Origin: Hygrophila difformis
Taxonomy: Eukaryota > Streptophyta > Magnoliopsida > Lamiales > Acanthaceae
DNA length: 64,000 bases
Assembly (NCBI GenBank): GCA_030278955.1
Contig: JAOANR010000011.1
Coordinates: 50,455,417 to 50,519,416 of the forward strand
Direction of reading: 5' to 3'
Shown: positions 12,239 to 22,976 of the stretch, piece by piece
How positions within the stretch are numbered: position 1 is the first letter of the stretch
Layout: each line of letters begins with the position of its first letter
Position numbers and translations under genes: made by a program
Notes under the pieces: model-generated
Seen by the model: the letters and a program-made list of their open reading frames with translations, nothing else
Told to the model about the DNA's origin: nothing
Databases searched by the model: none

Positions 12239-12256
12239 TGGCGCCGTTGCCGGGGA
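12239..12256 (+). other. Primer-binding site, complementary to tRNA-Asp
   Basis: TGGCGCCGTTGCCGGGGA lies six bases after the 5' LTR. It is the exact complement of the last 18 nt (including CCA) of plant tRNA-Asp(GUC), the primer of Athila-type elements. Confidence 0.93.
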
Positions 12257-12363
12257 ATTTGTTGTGAATTTTTAATTGTTTTTAGTTTATTAATTTAAAT
12301 CTATTAAGTTAAATATTAATTTAACTGTTACTTATTGTATTTTATTTTTATTTAATATTTGCA

Positions 12364-15300
12364 GTGCGAAGCAAGCAAACAGAAATAGCTTATGATCCTG
12401 AAATTGAGCGTACTCTTAGAGCTATTAGATTAGGAAAACGTAGGAGACCAGCTCAGTTGGAAATTTTAATTAATTCATCCTCTGATGAAGAAAACTATTC
12501 TCCAACGACTGGAGTTTCAACAAATCTTACTAATCAACTAGTTGCTCAGTTCAATAGGTTAAACATGGCAGCGAATGAGAATGATAATCAGGGTAATAAT
12601 GGAGGTAACGGTGGTGATTTGGAGCATGATGATCAAGCTGAAATGACCATTGAAGAACACTTACAAGGAACTAGTGGAAATCTGCTTAATCGAACTCCTA
12701 GGCCTGATGTAGATGCTTTAAGCTTTACCCTTCAGCCTGCACTAATTACTATGGTTCAAGCTAATCAATATAATGGATCACCTACGAATGATGCTGTAGA
12801 ACACATAAGGAACTTTCTAGACTATTGTGATACAGTGAAAATAAATGGTGTTACTAGTGATGAAATTAAGTTGAGATTGTTCTCGTTTTCACTTAGAGAT
12901 AAGGCTAAAACTTGGTACAACTCACTTCAATTAAGGGATGTCACTACTTGGGATAAAATGTTAGAAGCTTTCTTAGAACAATTCTTCCCACCATCTAAGG
13001 TTATTGAATTACAAGAAAAAATCAAAGAATTTTTGCAAGATGAGGGTGAAACTTTGCTTGAAGCATGGGATAGATATAATACTTTATTAGCACGATGCCC
13101 GAATCATGGCTTTGAAGATTGGCAGCAGATGCACTTCTTCTACAATGGGTTGATTGATCATTGGAGAAACTTGTTGGATGCAGCGGCTGGAGATTCTTTT
13201 CTATCTATAGGACCTTCTAGAGCTAAAGAAATAATTGAGAAAAAGATTTCTAATATGAAAAAATTTCCTGGTAAGAAAAATGCTAGAAATAAAACAAAAG
13301 GGGGAATCTATGAGGTAGAAAAGGCAGTTGCTATAGATTCTAAGTTAGATGCTTTGATGAGGGAAGTTTCTACGCTTAAGAAAGGTCAAGCTAAAGTTGT
13401 GAGATGCGGTATTTGTCATGGACCTCACGAGTCATCAGCTTGTCACTTGCTTGATCAAGGACTTCAAGAGACTATGCAGTGTGAGAGCACTGAGGAGCAA
13501 GTAGAAGATGTGAACTACATGGGAAATAGGCAGCAGAATTACAACCAAAACCGACCTCAAAACCAAAATTTCTACCCTAATCAAAACTCTCAATTCCAAC
13601 AAAACACTTATCCACAAAACAACCGTCAATCTTATCCACAAAACCAAAATCAAAATTACCCAAATCAAAATCAAAACTTTCAAAACCAAAATCAAAATCA
13701 GAATCAAAACTTTAATCAAAACAGAAATCAAAATCAGTCCTTCTACCCTAACCAACAACCTAGGAACTTTCAACCTCAACAACAGCTGCAACAAAATCAA
13801 GTAAGTGATGAAGTTAATCTAAAAGAGTTAATGAGCACAATCGTGTCTCAACAACAAACAATTCAGCAAATGCAAGCCTCAATGAGAAATCTAGAAGTAC
13901 AAGTTGGTCAAATTGCTAGGGACACTTCAAATAGACAGCAAGGAACACTACCAAGCATGCCTGATCCTAATCCAAAAGAGCAATGTAAAGCAATCACTTT
14001 AAGGAATAAAAAGGAATTACCTAATCCTTACCCTACCTTAGATGATCCAGAGGTTTCAGCTGATACTGTAGACGATCAAGGTGAGGATGCAGAGAAAGAA
14101 AGTCAGCAGAAGGATTCTGAGGAGCCTAAGGAGAGTGAGAGAGTTAGTGTTGATAGGTGTAAGGATAAGGGAAAGTCTACTGTTCCAGTCAAGTCATATC
14201 AGCCACCTATCCCTTACCCACAGCGTCTTAAAAAGGCTAAGGAAGATAAAGATTATGCTAAATTCTTAGAAGTCTTTAAGAATTTAAGAATTGATATTCC
14301 TTTCTCTGATGCTATAGCACAAATGCCCGTCTATGCTAAGTTTTTAAAAGAAATTCTATCAAAAAAGAGGAGTGTTGATGATGAAGAGAAAGTGACACTG
14401 ACAGGGGAATGCAGTGCAATCTTACAAAGAAGGCAACCTGTTAAACAAAAAGATCCTGGGAGTTATACTATTCCGTGCATTATTGGCACTAAAGAGTTCA
14501 ACAAAGCTTTGTGTGATCTCGGGTCTAGTATTAATCTGATGCCTCTACATGTCTTTAGAGAACTAGGAGTAGGGGTAGTGAAGCCTACTAGGATGCAGCT
14601 ACAGCTTGCTGATAGATCCATTAGGACTCCTTTAGGCATTGTAGAAGATGTTCCTGTTCAAGTAGAGAGCTTCATTTTCCCTGTTGATTTTGTTGTTCTT
14701 GATATGGAAAAGGACATTGATATCCCTCTGATTTTAGGTAGACCATTTCTTCAAACTGGTAGGGCTATGGTAGACATGGATGATGGTAAAATTACACTTA
14801 AAGTAGGTAATGAACAAGTGTCGTTTGACATTTCTAAGACAACTAAAACACAACACGCTAGTTCTGACACCTACCCGTGTAATAGAGTCACAGCTATCTA
14901 TCGGGAGGATGAGGTGATTGAGAGAGAGTTCTTTGCTAGACACGATCCCTATAGGAAATTTGAGCAGTTAGTGGAGAGTTGTGAAGACTTAGCTGAAAGT
15001 AAGTGTGAGGGAGGATTACCTTTGCAAGTAACATGTGCAATTGAAGAATCCAAATTAGTTCCATCTGTTGAAAAGCCACCTACGTTGACATTGAAGGAGC
15101 TGCCATCACACTTGAGGTATGTTTTTCTTGGTGAGAATGACACTTTACCTGTTATTGCAAGTAATAAATTAAATGATGATCAATTAAATGCATTAACCCA
15201 AGTGTTGAGTAAGCATGTTAGAGCAATAGGTTGGACAATAGCTGATATCAAGGGACTGAGTCCAGCATTGTGCACACATCGGATTTACATGGAGGAGGAC

Positions 15301-17985
15301 GACAAGCCAGTTAGACAACCCCAAAGGAGATTGAATCCACATCTACAAGAAGCTGTGAGAGCAGAGGTGATTAAACTACTCGATGCAGGTATTATCTATC
15401 CTATTTCTGATAGTCAGTGGGTTAGTCCAGTACAAGTAGTGCCTAAAAAGGGAGGTATGACTGTTACTAGAAATGAAAATGGTGAATTAGTACCTACTAG
15501 ACCTACTACTGGATGGCGTGTTTGCATTGATTATAGGAGATTGAATGATAAAACTAGGAAAGATCATTTTCCGTTGCCTTTTATTGATCAAATGCTAGAG
15601 CGTTTAGCTGGTCATGAATTTTATTGCTTTTTAGATGGCTATTCTGGTTATAATCAAGTTCCAATTGCACCTGAGGATCAAGATAAAACGACTTTTACAT
15701 GTCCTTACGGTACATTTGCATATAGGAGAATGCCATTTGGTCTGTGTAATGCTCCAGCTACATTTCAGAGATGCATGATGTCTATATTTTCTGATTTAAT
15801 TGAGACATGCATTGAGGTATTTATGGATGATTTTTCTGTATTCGGGTCTGATTTTGAAAAATGTTTAATTAATCTGGAAAAAGTTCTGATTAGATGTGAA
15901 GAATCAAATTTAGTTCTTAATTGGGAAAAATGTCATTTTATGGTTAATGAAGGAATTGTCCTAGGACATAGAATTTCTAAAAATGGCATTGAAGTTGATA
16001 GGGCTAAAGTAGAAGTAATTGCTAAAATTCCACCTCCTACTAATTTAAAAACTTTGAGAAGTTTTCTGGGACATGCTGGATTTTATAGGAGATTTATAAA
16101 GGATTTTTCAAAAATTGGATTGCCCCTGTTTAAATTGTTGTGCAAAGATGTGGAGTTTAACTTTTCTGATGAATGTGTTGAGGCGTTCAATAGGATCAAG
16201 GAAGCACTGATAACTGCACCAATTATTCAGCCACCCGACTGGAGCCTGCCATTTGAGATCATGAGCGACGCTAGTGACTCTGCTGTTGGTGCAGTACTGG
16301 GTCAACGAAAGGATAAGAAACTTCATGTTATTTATTATGCTAGTCAGGCTTTAAATTCTGCACAAAGAAATTATGCTACCACTGAAAAAGAATTATTGTC
16401 TGTTGTGTATGCATGTGAGAAGTTTAGGCCTTATCTGATTGGTTCTAAAACTGTAGTTTACACTGATCATGCTGCAATTAAATATTTGTTTACAAAGAAA
16501 GATGCTAAGCCTCGGTTGATTCGATGGGTATTATTGTTACAGGAATTTGACTTAGAAATTAAAGATAGAAAAGGTGAAGAAAATCCTGTAGCTGATCATT
16601 TGTCGAGATTAGAGCATGAAAAAGGGGAAGAAAAATTAATAAATGATGCATTTCCTGATGAAAATTTGTATTTAATTAATAATACTTCCTCTGATCCTTG
16701 GTTTGCTGATTTTGTAAATTTTTTAGCATGTGGTGTAATTCCTGATCATTTAAAATGGCATAGTCAAAAGCAAAAATTTAAAACTGATGCTAAGTATTTT
16801 ATTTGGGATGAGCCTTATTTGTTTAGACTGTGTGCAGACCAGATTATAAGGAGATGCATCCCGGATGAGGACTTTGAGAAAGTTTTAAAAGCATGCCATG
16901 AAGGACTTGGAGGAGGACACGTTGGACCGAATAGGACAGCTCATAAGGTACTCGAAGGTGGTTTATTTTGGCCTAATATTTATAGGGATGCTAGATCATT
17001 TGTGCAAAAATGTGACGTATGTCAAAGGGCCGGTAATATCACTAAAAGAGATGAAATGCCTTTAAAAGGAATTATGCCTGTTGAGTTGTTTGATTTGTGG
17101 GGGATTGACTTCATGGGTCCATTTCCACCATCTAATGGGAAATTATATGTTCTAGTTGCTGTAGAATATGTGTCAAAATGGGTAGAAGCTGAAGCATGTG
17201 CGTTGAATGATGCTAAACAAGTAATTAAATTTTTGAAAAAGCAAATTTTTACCCGTTTTGGTGTGCCTAAAGCAATCATTAGTGATGGTGGATCTCATTT
17301 TGTTAATAGGGCTGTTAATCAATTGTTATCTAGATTTCATGTTCATCATAGGATAACAACACCCTATCATCCTCAAGCCAATGGACAAGTAGAAGTCACT
17401 AATCGCGAAATCAAAAAGATTTTGGAAGCTACTGTAGGAAAATCTAGAAAAGAATGGGCTTTTAAGTTAGACGAAGCATTATGGGCTTATAGAACAGCTT
17501 TTAAAACACCCATAGGGATGACCCCGTTTAAATTGGTTTATGGTAAAGCTTGTCACTTGCCTTTTGAACTTGAGTTTAAGTCGCTTTGGGCTATGAAGAA
17601 ATTAAATTTCGAATTTAAAGAAGCTCAAGAGAAAAGAAAGGTAGATCTTAATGAGTTAGAAGAAATGAGACGTCATGCTTATGATAATGCTCTAATTTAT
17701 AAAGAAAGAACAAAGCTTTATCATGATAAAATGCTTAGGCCTAAGGTGTTTGAAGCGGGTCAATTAGTGCTTTTATATAATTCTAGATTTAAAGTGTTTC
17801 CTGGAAAATTGAAAACGAAGTGGTCAGGGCCTTTTAGGATTGTTAAAGTGTTGAATAATGGTGCAGTAGTTTTAAAAGCTGATGATGAAAGGGAATTCAC
17901 TGTAAATGGTCAAAGACTTAAACATTATTTTGGAGATGAAGTAAAATTCATTGAACAAATTAATGTTAAGCCTTTGGTTATTTAA
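12364..17985 (+). CDS. Gag-Pol polyprotein of the Athila-like element
   Basis: Open frame of 1873 codons without interruption. Order of domains, approximate residues: retrotransposon Gag (130-270, with KTWYNSL), a CCHC zinc knuckle [13 protein letters not shown] (348), a 90-residue Asn/Gln-rich tract (390-480), aspartic protease with CDLGSS (716), reverse transcriptase with FMDDFSVFG (1155), RNase H with [13 protein letters not shown] (1300), integrase zinc finger HHCC (1512-1556), and integrase core D, D, E in [16 protein letters not shown] and [13 protein letters not shown]. No chromodomain is seen at the end. Initiation is unclear: the frame opens with GTG at 12364 directly after TTTGCAG, which looks like a splice acceptor, and the first in-frame ATG is codon 68 (12565). 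The protein may start there, or upstream through splicing. All catalytic residues examined are intact. Confidence 0.93.
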   Translation: MRSKQTEIAYDPEIERTLRAIRLGKRRRPAQLEILINSSSDEENYSPTTGVSTNLTNQLVAQFNRLNMAANENDNQGNNGGNGGDLEHDDQAEMTIEEHLQGTSGNLLNRTPRPDVDALSFTLQPALITMVQANQYNGSPTNDAVEHIRNFLDYCDTVKINGVTSDEIKLRLFSFSLRDKAKTWYNSLQLRDVTTWDKMLEAFLEQFFPPSKVIELQEKIKEFLQDEGETLLEAWDRYNTLLARCPNHGFEDWQQMHFFYNGLIDHWRNLLDAAAGDSFLSIGPSRAKEIIEKKISNMKKFPGKKNARNKTKGGIYEVEKAVAIDSKLDALMREVSTLKKGQAKVVRCGICHGPHESSACHLLDQGLQETMQCESTEEQVEDVNYMGNRQQNYNQNRPQNQNFYPNQNSQFQQNTYPQNNRQSYPQNQNQNYPNQNQNFQNQNQNQNQNFNQNRNQNQSFYPNQQPRNFQPQQQLQQNQVSDEVNLKELMSTIVSQQQTIQQMQASMRNLEVQVGQIARDTSNRQQGTLPSMPDPNPKEQCKAITLRNKKELPNPYPTLDDPEVSADTVDDQGEDAEKESQQKDSEEPKESERVSVDRCKDKGKSTVPVKSYQPPIPYPQRLKKAKEDKDYAKFLEVFKNLRIDIPFSDAIAQMPVYAKFLKEILSKKRSVDDEEKVTLTGECSAILQRRQPVKQKDPGSYTIPCIIGTKEFNKALCDLGSSINLMPLHVFRELGVGVVKPTRMQLQLADRSIRTPLGIVEDVPVQVESFIFPVDFVVLDMEKDIDIPLILGRPFLQTGRAMVDMDDGKITLKVGNEQVSFDISKTTKTQHASSDTYPCNRVTAIYREDEVIEREFFARHDPYRKFEQLVESCEDLAESKCEGGLPLQVTCAIEESKLVPSVEKPPTLTLKELPSHLRYVFLGENDTLPVIASNKLNDDQLNALTQVLSKHVRAIGWTIADIKGLSPALCTHRIYMEEDDKPVRQPQRRLNPHLQEAVRAEVIKLLDAGIIYPISDSQWVSPVQVVPKKGGMTVTRNENGELVPTRPTTGWRVCIDYRRLNDKTRKDHFPLPFIDQMLERLAGHEFYCFLDGYSGYNQVPIAPEDQDKTTFTCPYGTFAYRRMPFGLCNAPATFQRCMMSIFSDLIETCIEVFMDDFSVFGSDFEKCLINLEKVLIRCEESNLVLNWEKCHFMVNEGIVLGHRISKNGIEVDRAKVEVIAKIPPPTNLKTLRSFLGHAGFYRRFIKDFSKIGLPLFKLLCKDVEFNFSDECVEAFNRIKEALITAPIIQPPDWSLPFEIMSDASDSAVGAVLGQRKDKKLHVIYYASQALNSAQRNYATTEKELLSVVYACEKFRPYLIGSKTVVYTDHAAIKYLFTKKDAKPRLIRWVLLLQEFDLEIKDRKGEENPVADHLSRLEHEKGEEKLINDAFPDENLYLINNTSSDPWFADFVNFLACGVIPDHLKWHSQKQKFKTDAKYFIWDEPYLFRLCADQIIRRCIPDEDFEKVLKACHEGLGGGHVGPNRTAHKVLEGGLFWPNIYRDARSFVQKCDVCQRAGNITKRDEMPLKGIMPVELFDLWGIDFMGPFPPSNGKLYVLVAVEYVSKWVEAEACALNDAKQVIKFLKKQIFTRFGVPKAIISDGGSHFVNRAVNQLLSRFHVHHRITTPYHPQANGQVEVTNREIKKILEATVGKSRKEWAFKLDEALWAYRTAFKTPIGMTPFKLVYGKACHLPFELEFKSLWAMKKLNFEFKEAQEKRKVDLNELEEMRRHAYDNALIYKERTKLYHDKMLRPKVFEAGQLVLLYNSRFKVFPGKLKTKWSGPFRIVKVLNNGAVVLKADDEREFTVNGQRLKHYFGDEVKFIEQINVKPLVI

Positions 17986-18497
17986 ATCTGTTTCTTGAAG
18001 TAACTGCTTTGCATTTTTACTTATGTTTAGTCTTATTTATTATAATTATGAAAATCAATAAAAATTATAAAATGGCAGAAAAAGACAAAAATATTTTGCA
18101 TTTTATTGTCTATGTGTTTTTAGTTGTTTTACTGTTGTTATTAATGTAAGTCGTGTTTTCATTTTAATTATGCTGTTTAATTGTTATGCTATGTATTGTA
18201 TGTGTTCAATAAATTGAGTAGGACATTGCTTTGAATTGGAATAAGTAGCAAAATGTTGAGAAATGATAGACTTGTGTGTGCTTGGAGTATTGATCTTGAA
18301 TTGTGCATTTTTGACTCGGTGATGAGTTGAGGAGAAGGATATATATGGACTAGTTGATTTAATTGAGGAGAATTATGATCCGGGAGGATTTAGGGAGGTT
18401 ACATTTGCTAAATCTGACTTACTAACCTTAGGGATTGAATTGGCTATCATTTTGGTTGAGTTTGAGCTAAAATTCGAGTGTCTCAGACTCAGTTCAG
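17986..18497. other. Noncoding spacer between pol and the second array
   Basis: AT-rich, with no gene seen. It follows the pol stop codon and probably holds the 3' end of the gag-pol transcript and the upstream part of a second promoter. Confidence 0.5.
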
Positions 18498-18830
18498 GCG
18501 CCACCTCTTCTTGGTGGCGCCCAAAATCGAGCTCAGGCGCCATAATATGCGCCAAATTTCAACCTGTGAAAAATTTGGTCAGTTCATGCGCCACTTGTAC
18601 TGAATGGCGCATAAAACTGCTCCCTAGCGCCAAAAATTGCGCCACATTTAAACTTGAAAAAAAAATTGAAGTCAGGTTATGCGCCACTTCTTCTTTGTGG
18701 CGCATAAAAGTACTCCCAAGCGCCGTTGGATGCGCCATTTTCGCAGTTGGAATTTTTCAGAAAAAGCATAGGCGCCACTTGTACTAAGTGGCGCCGAAAT
18801 GCACCTCCAAGCGCCATTTTGGCGCATGAC
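18498..18830 (+). repeat. Four-unit GCGCCA/TGGCGC array upstream of the first extra gene
   Basis: Units start near 18498, 18586, 18678 and 18769, with the same internal plan as the LTR array: GCGCCACnnnnnnnnnTGGCGC then AGCGCC...GCGCC. It is followed by an inverted pair GGATCCTGAACC/GGTTCAGGATC (18841-18864) and a C/T-rich leader. A possible intron runs from CTAG|GTAAGAATGG (about 19153) to AATCAG|GTGCC (about 19970), ending just before the ATG at 19981. This looks like a separate promoter module. Confidence 0.8.
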
Positions 18831-19905
18831 CCGGCGGGTCAGGATCCTGAACCCGGTTCAGGATCGGGATTTTAATCCCCAATTCCTTCTTTTCTTCCTC
18901 CATTCAACCGAGACTCCCATCTTCTCTCCCAAGAGACCACCGAGCGCCATTCTTCTTTCTCCCAAGCGACACACTTGCGCCACTCCGGTAAAAATTCTTC
19001 CAATTTTTGGTTTCCTCTTATCAATTTTCATCTACATTGCCAATTCTCAGTCCAAAATCCCCAATTTTTTCTTGTTCAATCAAATTAGGGTTCAAGAACC
19101 CTAGTTTTCCAATCTTGGGGATTCCTCTTCAAAGTGTTCAAATCCTTCAATCTAGGTAAGAATGGCTATCCTAATTCAATTGTTATCATAATTTAGTGCT
19201 TTGGAATGCATTAATTTTGGTATTGGTATTGTTACTTGAATTTTGGGTTTTTGTAGAATGTGGGATAAAATTTGATTTTGATTGTCTAAATCTTGGTTTG
19301 AACATGAACAAGTGTTGTAGAACATGTAATTCTTGCATATTGTGGAATTTTTGGATTAACATTAAAAATTTGGAATTTTTATAATTTGAAAATCTGAAAA
19401 ATGGCTTTAAATTAATTAAAATGGCATTTTTTTTATAATTAAATGGATAAAACATTACTAGAATATGTCATTTTAGTTATATTGAAATTATAAGCTCATT
19501 TTTATGTTAAGAATTCCATGTTTTTCATTATGTAAGTCAAATTGGGCAATTTTGATAAAAACTCTTTTAATTATAATTTAAATAGTTTAATTTATCCGAT
19601 AAATAAATTGGAATGGATTTAAATATTAATTTAAAACCATTTAGGATAAACTAGTTTATTAAGTTAGGTTATTTTATTTATTAAATCTGGAAATCTAATA
19701 AAATGAGAGTTTTTATTAAAAAAGTTGTTCTAAATATGAATTTTTAAACTTTGGGATAAAATGGATTATTTCTTTAAACAAAGTTTAGGATTTGTGAACC
19801 TTAAAATGCAACATTTTGGTCATTGAGTCATATAAATCCCACATTCTAGGTTGATGTATATGTTTGCTTTATACTTAACACTTAAGTTAAACCTATGGTT
19901 TAAAC

Positions 19906-19920
19906 TTAAGTGTGAGGATG
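19906..19920 (+). other. Internal copy of the polypurine-tract sequence
   Basis: TTAAGTGTGAGGATG is identical to 25846-25860, the putative polypurine tract just before the 3' LTR. It lies about 60 bp before the first extra gene. It could serve as a second (central) plus-strand primer, or be left from a past duplication or acquisition of this segment. Confidence 0.55.
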
Positions 19921-19980
19921 GGAGGCAATGCATATATATGATACTAACCCATCATTTTTGTAAAATCAGGTGCCAATATA

Positions 19981-21903
19981 ATGTATAATCCTCCAAATCT
20001 CCCTAAGAAATCGGGTTATAGGTATATACCGATGCCCGAGGGGAGATTGGGGATTTATGATCCACAGTCACCGGATAGCGTTCCTACTCCTATTCCTGAT
20101 GAGCATGTTTTTGAAAATCGCAGACTCCGCACTAAAAATTCGACACAGATGGATCAGCCCCAAGGATCAGGAGGTGCCTCTAAGTCCAAAGGACTTCTCT
20201 CCTATTTTAGGAGGAGTAAGTCCAAGAGTGGTGCATCTTCTAGACACACTACAGTGCCCGCTGATGACCATCAGGAGGTCAATCAGCCTGATCAGACTGA
20301 CCAGCCCGATCAGCCTCAGCCTGAGGCATCGGATCATTCACAGGCCCCCACTAGAGCCTCTCGGGGGAAGGCACCCGCTACTACTTCTACTTCCTCTCGA
20401 CCTAGGAGGGGGAGATCTGCGGCATTAGTTATACAGGAGCCTGTCCCTGAGGCTCTAGGAGGAGAGGAAGATGAGGAGGAGGTTGATCAGGAGGAGCAGG
20501 AGGATAGGGGAGGACCGAAAAAGCAGGATCCGAGAACCTATGTCCCCGAGTTGCGTTATGTCAGTCCGGGCATATTTGATGCCACTGTGTTTAGGAGTGC
20601 CAGAGCCTATGAATTATACAAGAGGTTCCACAAGAAGAGGATCATTGCCGATAGAGGATTTTCAGACAGAGATCTACAGCACCCCCTACTCCGTGATGCT
20701 ATCAGATCCAGAGGTTGGGAGAGATTTGTTAGACATCCAGCCGGGACATATTCATGGGAGTTGACTAGACTGTTTCTAGCCAACGCTGAGGAGGAGGATT
20801 CGTGGATTTTCGGGGTTAGAGTACCCATCACTCCTCAGCACATCAACCAGTTTTTCGGAGTAGTGGATGTGCCTTACGGCAGGGATTTTTGGGAGCCAGT
20901 TATTAGGGCTGATGATAGGGAGGAGATCAAGAAGCTGGTCTTGATGTCTATGTTTGAGGGTCAGGAGGATGTCCTCACTTATGATGACGATGACATGAGC
21001 AGGTTACATGGGCCTGATATGGATGCACCCATGTATCAGCTGCTCATGTTCTACAGATCTAGACTGAGTCCTTCGACTCACACCTCTGGACCTACTGCTG
21101 TGGATATGTACGTCCCATACTGTATCAAGGTGGGGAGCCCAGTTAACATGGGAGAGCTTATTGCATTGGAGTTGAGACAGACACCAGGGGTGTCTAAGAG
21201 ATCTGCTCTCATGTTTCCCAGCTTGATATGGCAGCTGTGTGCACAGGCAGGGGTGGATATGGGGCAGTTTGACAGAGACTGGAGGATGAGGCCCCCTATT
21301 CCCTTTGGGAAGAGAAACTTCAAGCTGCCTGGGATTAGATGCAAGCCCATGATACTACCGAGGGAGTTACCCAGGCAGTCACCGCCACCTGCACCTTCAC
21401 ATGCTAGCCAGGAGCATTCTGAGGCTCCTTCACAGTCCACCCGGGGTACACGAGGTGGTAGAGGTCGAGGTAGAGGACGTGGCAGAGCTCAGCCACAGCA
21501 GTCGCAGCAGTCACATCAGCAGTATCCGGGAGAGCCGGATTGGGCCAGGGCATTGAGGATTGATCAGCAGACGATGATGACCAACCAGCAAAACTGGATG
21601 AACACTATGGATGAACGAATGAGGTTGGTAGCTCAGAGACAAAACTTCTTGAGCGATCAGATTGAAAAGAATGCCCGAGTCCAAGCGTATCATGCAGCCA
21701 GACTTGAGTATTTTATGTCCCAGAGCTTAGGACAGCGATATGTCGCTCCTCAGACACCTTCTGAGGACGATGATGATGAGGACTACGTGGGGTCTGGAGA
21801 TGGTAGCGATGGTAGCGATGAGGATGCTGAGGATGCTGATGCTGGAGATGGGTCTGAAGAAGTGGGTGACAACGATGATGATGATTCTGAGGACTCCGAC
21901 TGA
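19981..21903 (+). CDS. Athila-type extra protein 1 (putative plant transposon protein domain)
   Basis: 640 aa from ATG at 19981. Residues 1-190 are low-complexity, with a Lys/Ser/Arg patch (about 70-90) and an acidic stretch (about 160-175). Residues about 190-450 form a domain common in Athila-derived plant proteins, with RAYELYKRFH, RGFSDRDL, SRGWERFVRHPAGTYSWELT and IFGVRVPITPQHINQFFGV. This is followed by an Arg/Gly-rich run of GRGRG type (about 490), a Gln-rich segment, a helical segment, and a long Asp/Glu tail. The function of the family is unknown. No signal peptide or membrane span is seen, so it is not a typical envelope protein despite its position after pol. It is a paralogue of the protein at 22977-24431: both share the core, and LEYFMSQSLGQRY here matches LEFFMTESLGDRY there. 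Confidence 0.85.
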   Translation: MYNPPNLPKKSGYRYIPMPEGRLGIYDPQSPDSVPTPIPDEHVFENRRLRTKNSTQMDQPQGSGGASKSKGLLSYFRRSKSKSGASSRHTTVPADDHQEVNQPDQTDQPDQPQPEASDHSQAPTRASRGKAPATTSTSSRPRRGRSAALVIQEPVPEALGGEEDEEEVDQEEQEDRGGPKKQDPRTYVPELRYVSPGIFDATVFRSARAYELYKRFHKKRIIADRGFSDRDLQHPLLRDAIRSRGWERFVRHPAGTYSWELTRLFLANAEEEDSWIFGVRVPITPQHINQFFGVVDVPYGRDFWEPVIRADDREEIKKLVLMSMFEGQEDVLTYDDDDMSRLHGPDMDAPMYQLLMFYRSRLSPSTHTSGPTAVDMYVPYCIKVGSPVNMGELIALELRQTPGVSKRSALMFPSLIWQLCAQAGVDMGQFDRDWRMRPPIPFGKRNFKLPGIRCKPMILPRELPRQSPPPAPSHASQEHSEAPSQSTRGTRGGRGRGRGRGRAQPQQSQQSHQQYPGEPDWARALRIDQQTMMTNQQNWMNTMDERMRLVAQRQNFLSDQIEKNARVQAYHAARLEYFMSQSLGQRYVAPQTPSEDDDDEDYVGSGDGSDGSDEDAEDADAGDGSEEVGDNDDDDSEDSD

Positions 21904-22357
21904 CTGAGAGAGATGAGCGATAGATAGGCTTATGATTATTATAGATGACATGTATTGATAGGCCTATGTATTTGACTCTATTGCATTTCTGGGTTTATTT
22001 TGCTACATTTTAGTATTTTTCATTTAGGATGTAATTGTCCTAACTCTATTTTATTTTAGTACTTTTGCTATTTTAGACTTGTTATTTCTATTATCCATGT
22101 TCTTGTAATTTCATAGAGTAGTAGATGGAGTTTAAATGAATTTTAAGGTTTTTAGTTGCTTTTTAATTCAATAAAGTAGCTCTTACCAATAACATGCTTA
22201 ATTGAGTGATTTGAACTGGTTAAAAGATCAATGAAGTTTATTTGAACTAGATTGAGGTGTAAATGAAGTGAAATTGGTATTGTTGAGTGATTTGGAGATT
22301 TTGGACATCATGGGGAAGAACTTAGGAAAAACACATTCTACTCGATTTGACACAGAA
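21904..22357. other. Spacer between extra gene 1 and the third array
   Basis: AT-rich 3' flank with no gene seen. It probably contains the terminator of the preceding gene and leads into the third GCGCCA array. Confidence 0.45.
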
Positions 22358-22690
22358 TGCGCCATTTAGGCATAGTGGCGCCTAAAAACACCCTAAAGCG
22401 CCATCTTATGCGCCAAAAGACTTAGAAATTTTTCTAAGATTTTCAAAAATGCGCCACACAAGCTTGGTGGCGCATAAATATGCCTTTCTGCGCCACTTTT
22501 TGCGCCATTGAATTAGAGTTTTTCCAAGTTGGCTTCAGAATGCGCCACTCCTTCTATGTGGCGCATAAAACCCCTTCTCAGCGCCAATTTTTGCGCCATT
22601 TTAATTTTTAAAATTTATATTATTTTTAAAATGCGCCAGTTGTGCTTGGTGGCGCATGAAAGTGACCTTATGCGCCACTTTTTGCGCCAT
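22358..22690 (+). repeat. Four-unit GCGCCA/TGGCGC array upstream of the second extra gene
   Basis: Units start near 22358, 22449, 22540 and 22631 (period about 91). Each has AATGCGCCA, about 10 nt, TGGCGC, then GCGCCA...TGCGCCA. It has the same architecture and copy number as the LTR array and the array at 18498. It is followed by TTTAAAAAG (22859), which could act as a TATA element, and a C/T-rich leader to the ATG at 22977. Confidence 0.82.
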
Positions 22691-22976
22691 CGACGCAAAT
22701 CTTCAAAAATTCGCGAATCCAGTAAATCCAAATCACATCTATTCGATTTTTGGGATCCTAAATAGCATTATACTCACTCTAAATCATATGTTTAATGTAT
22801 ATTTGGATCTGGATTAAATCAATCCCGCCATATCTCAACAAAATCAGGATTTCACCTCTTTAAAAAGAGGCATGACCGATCGGTCACTCCTTCCATCTCA
22901 AGTCTGTCAATTTTTCTCTTCTTCCAGTTTAATTAGCTTTCCAATCCCAATCCTTTCTTCCTAGAATTCTGCCACC

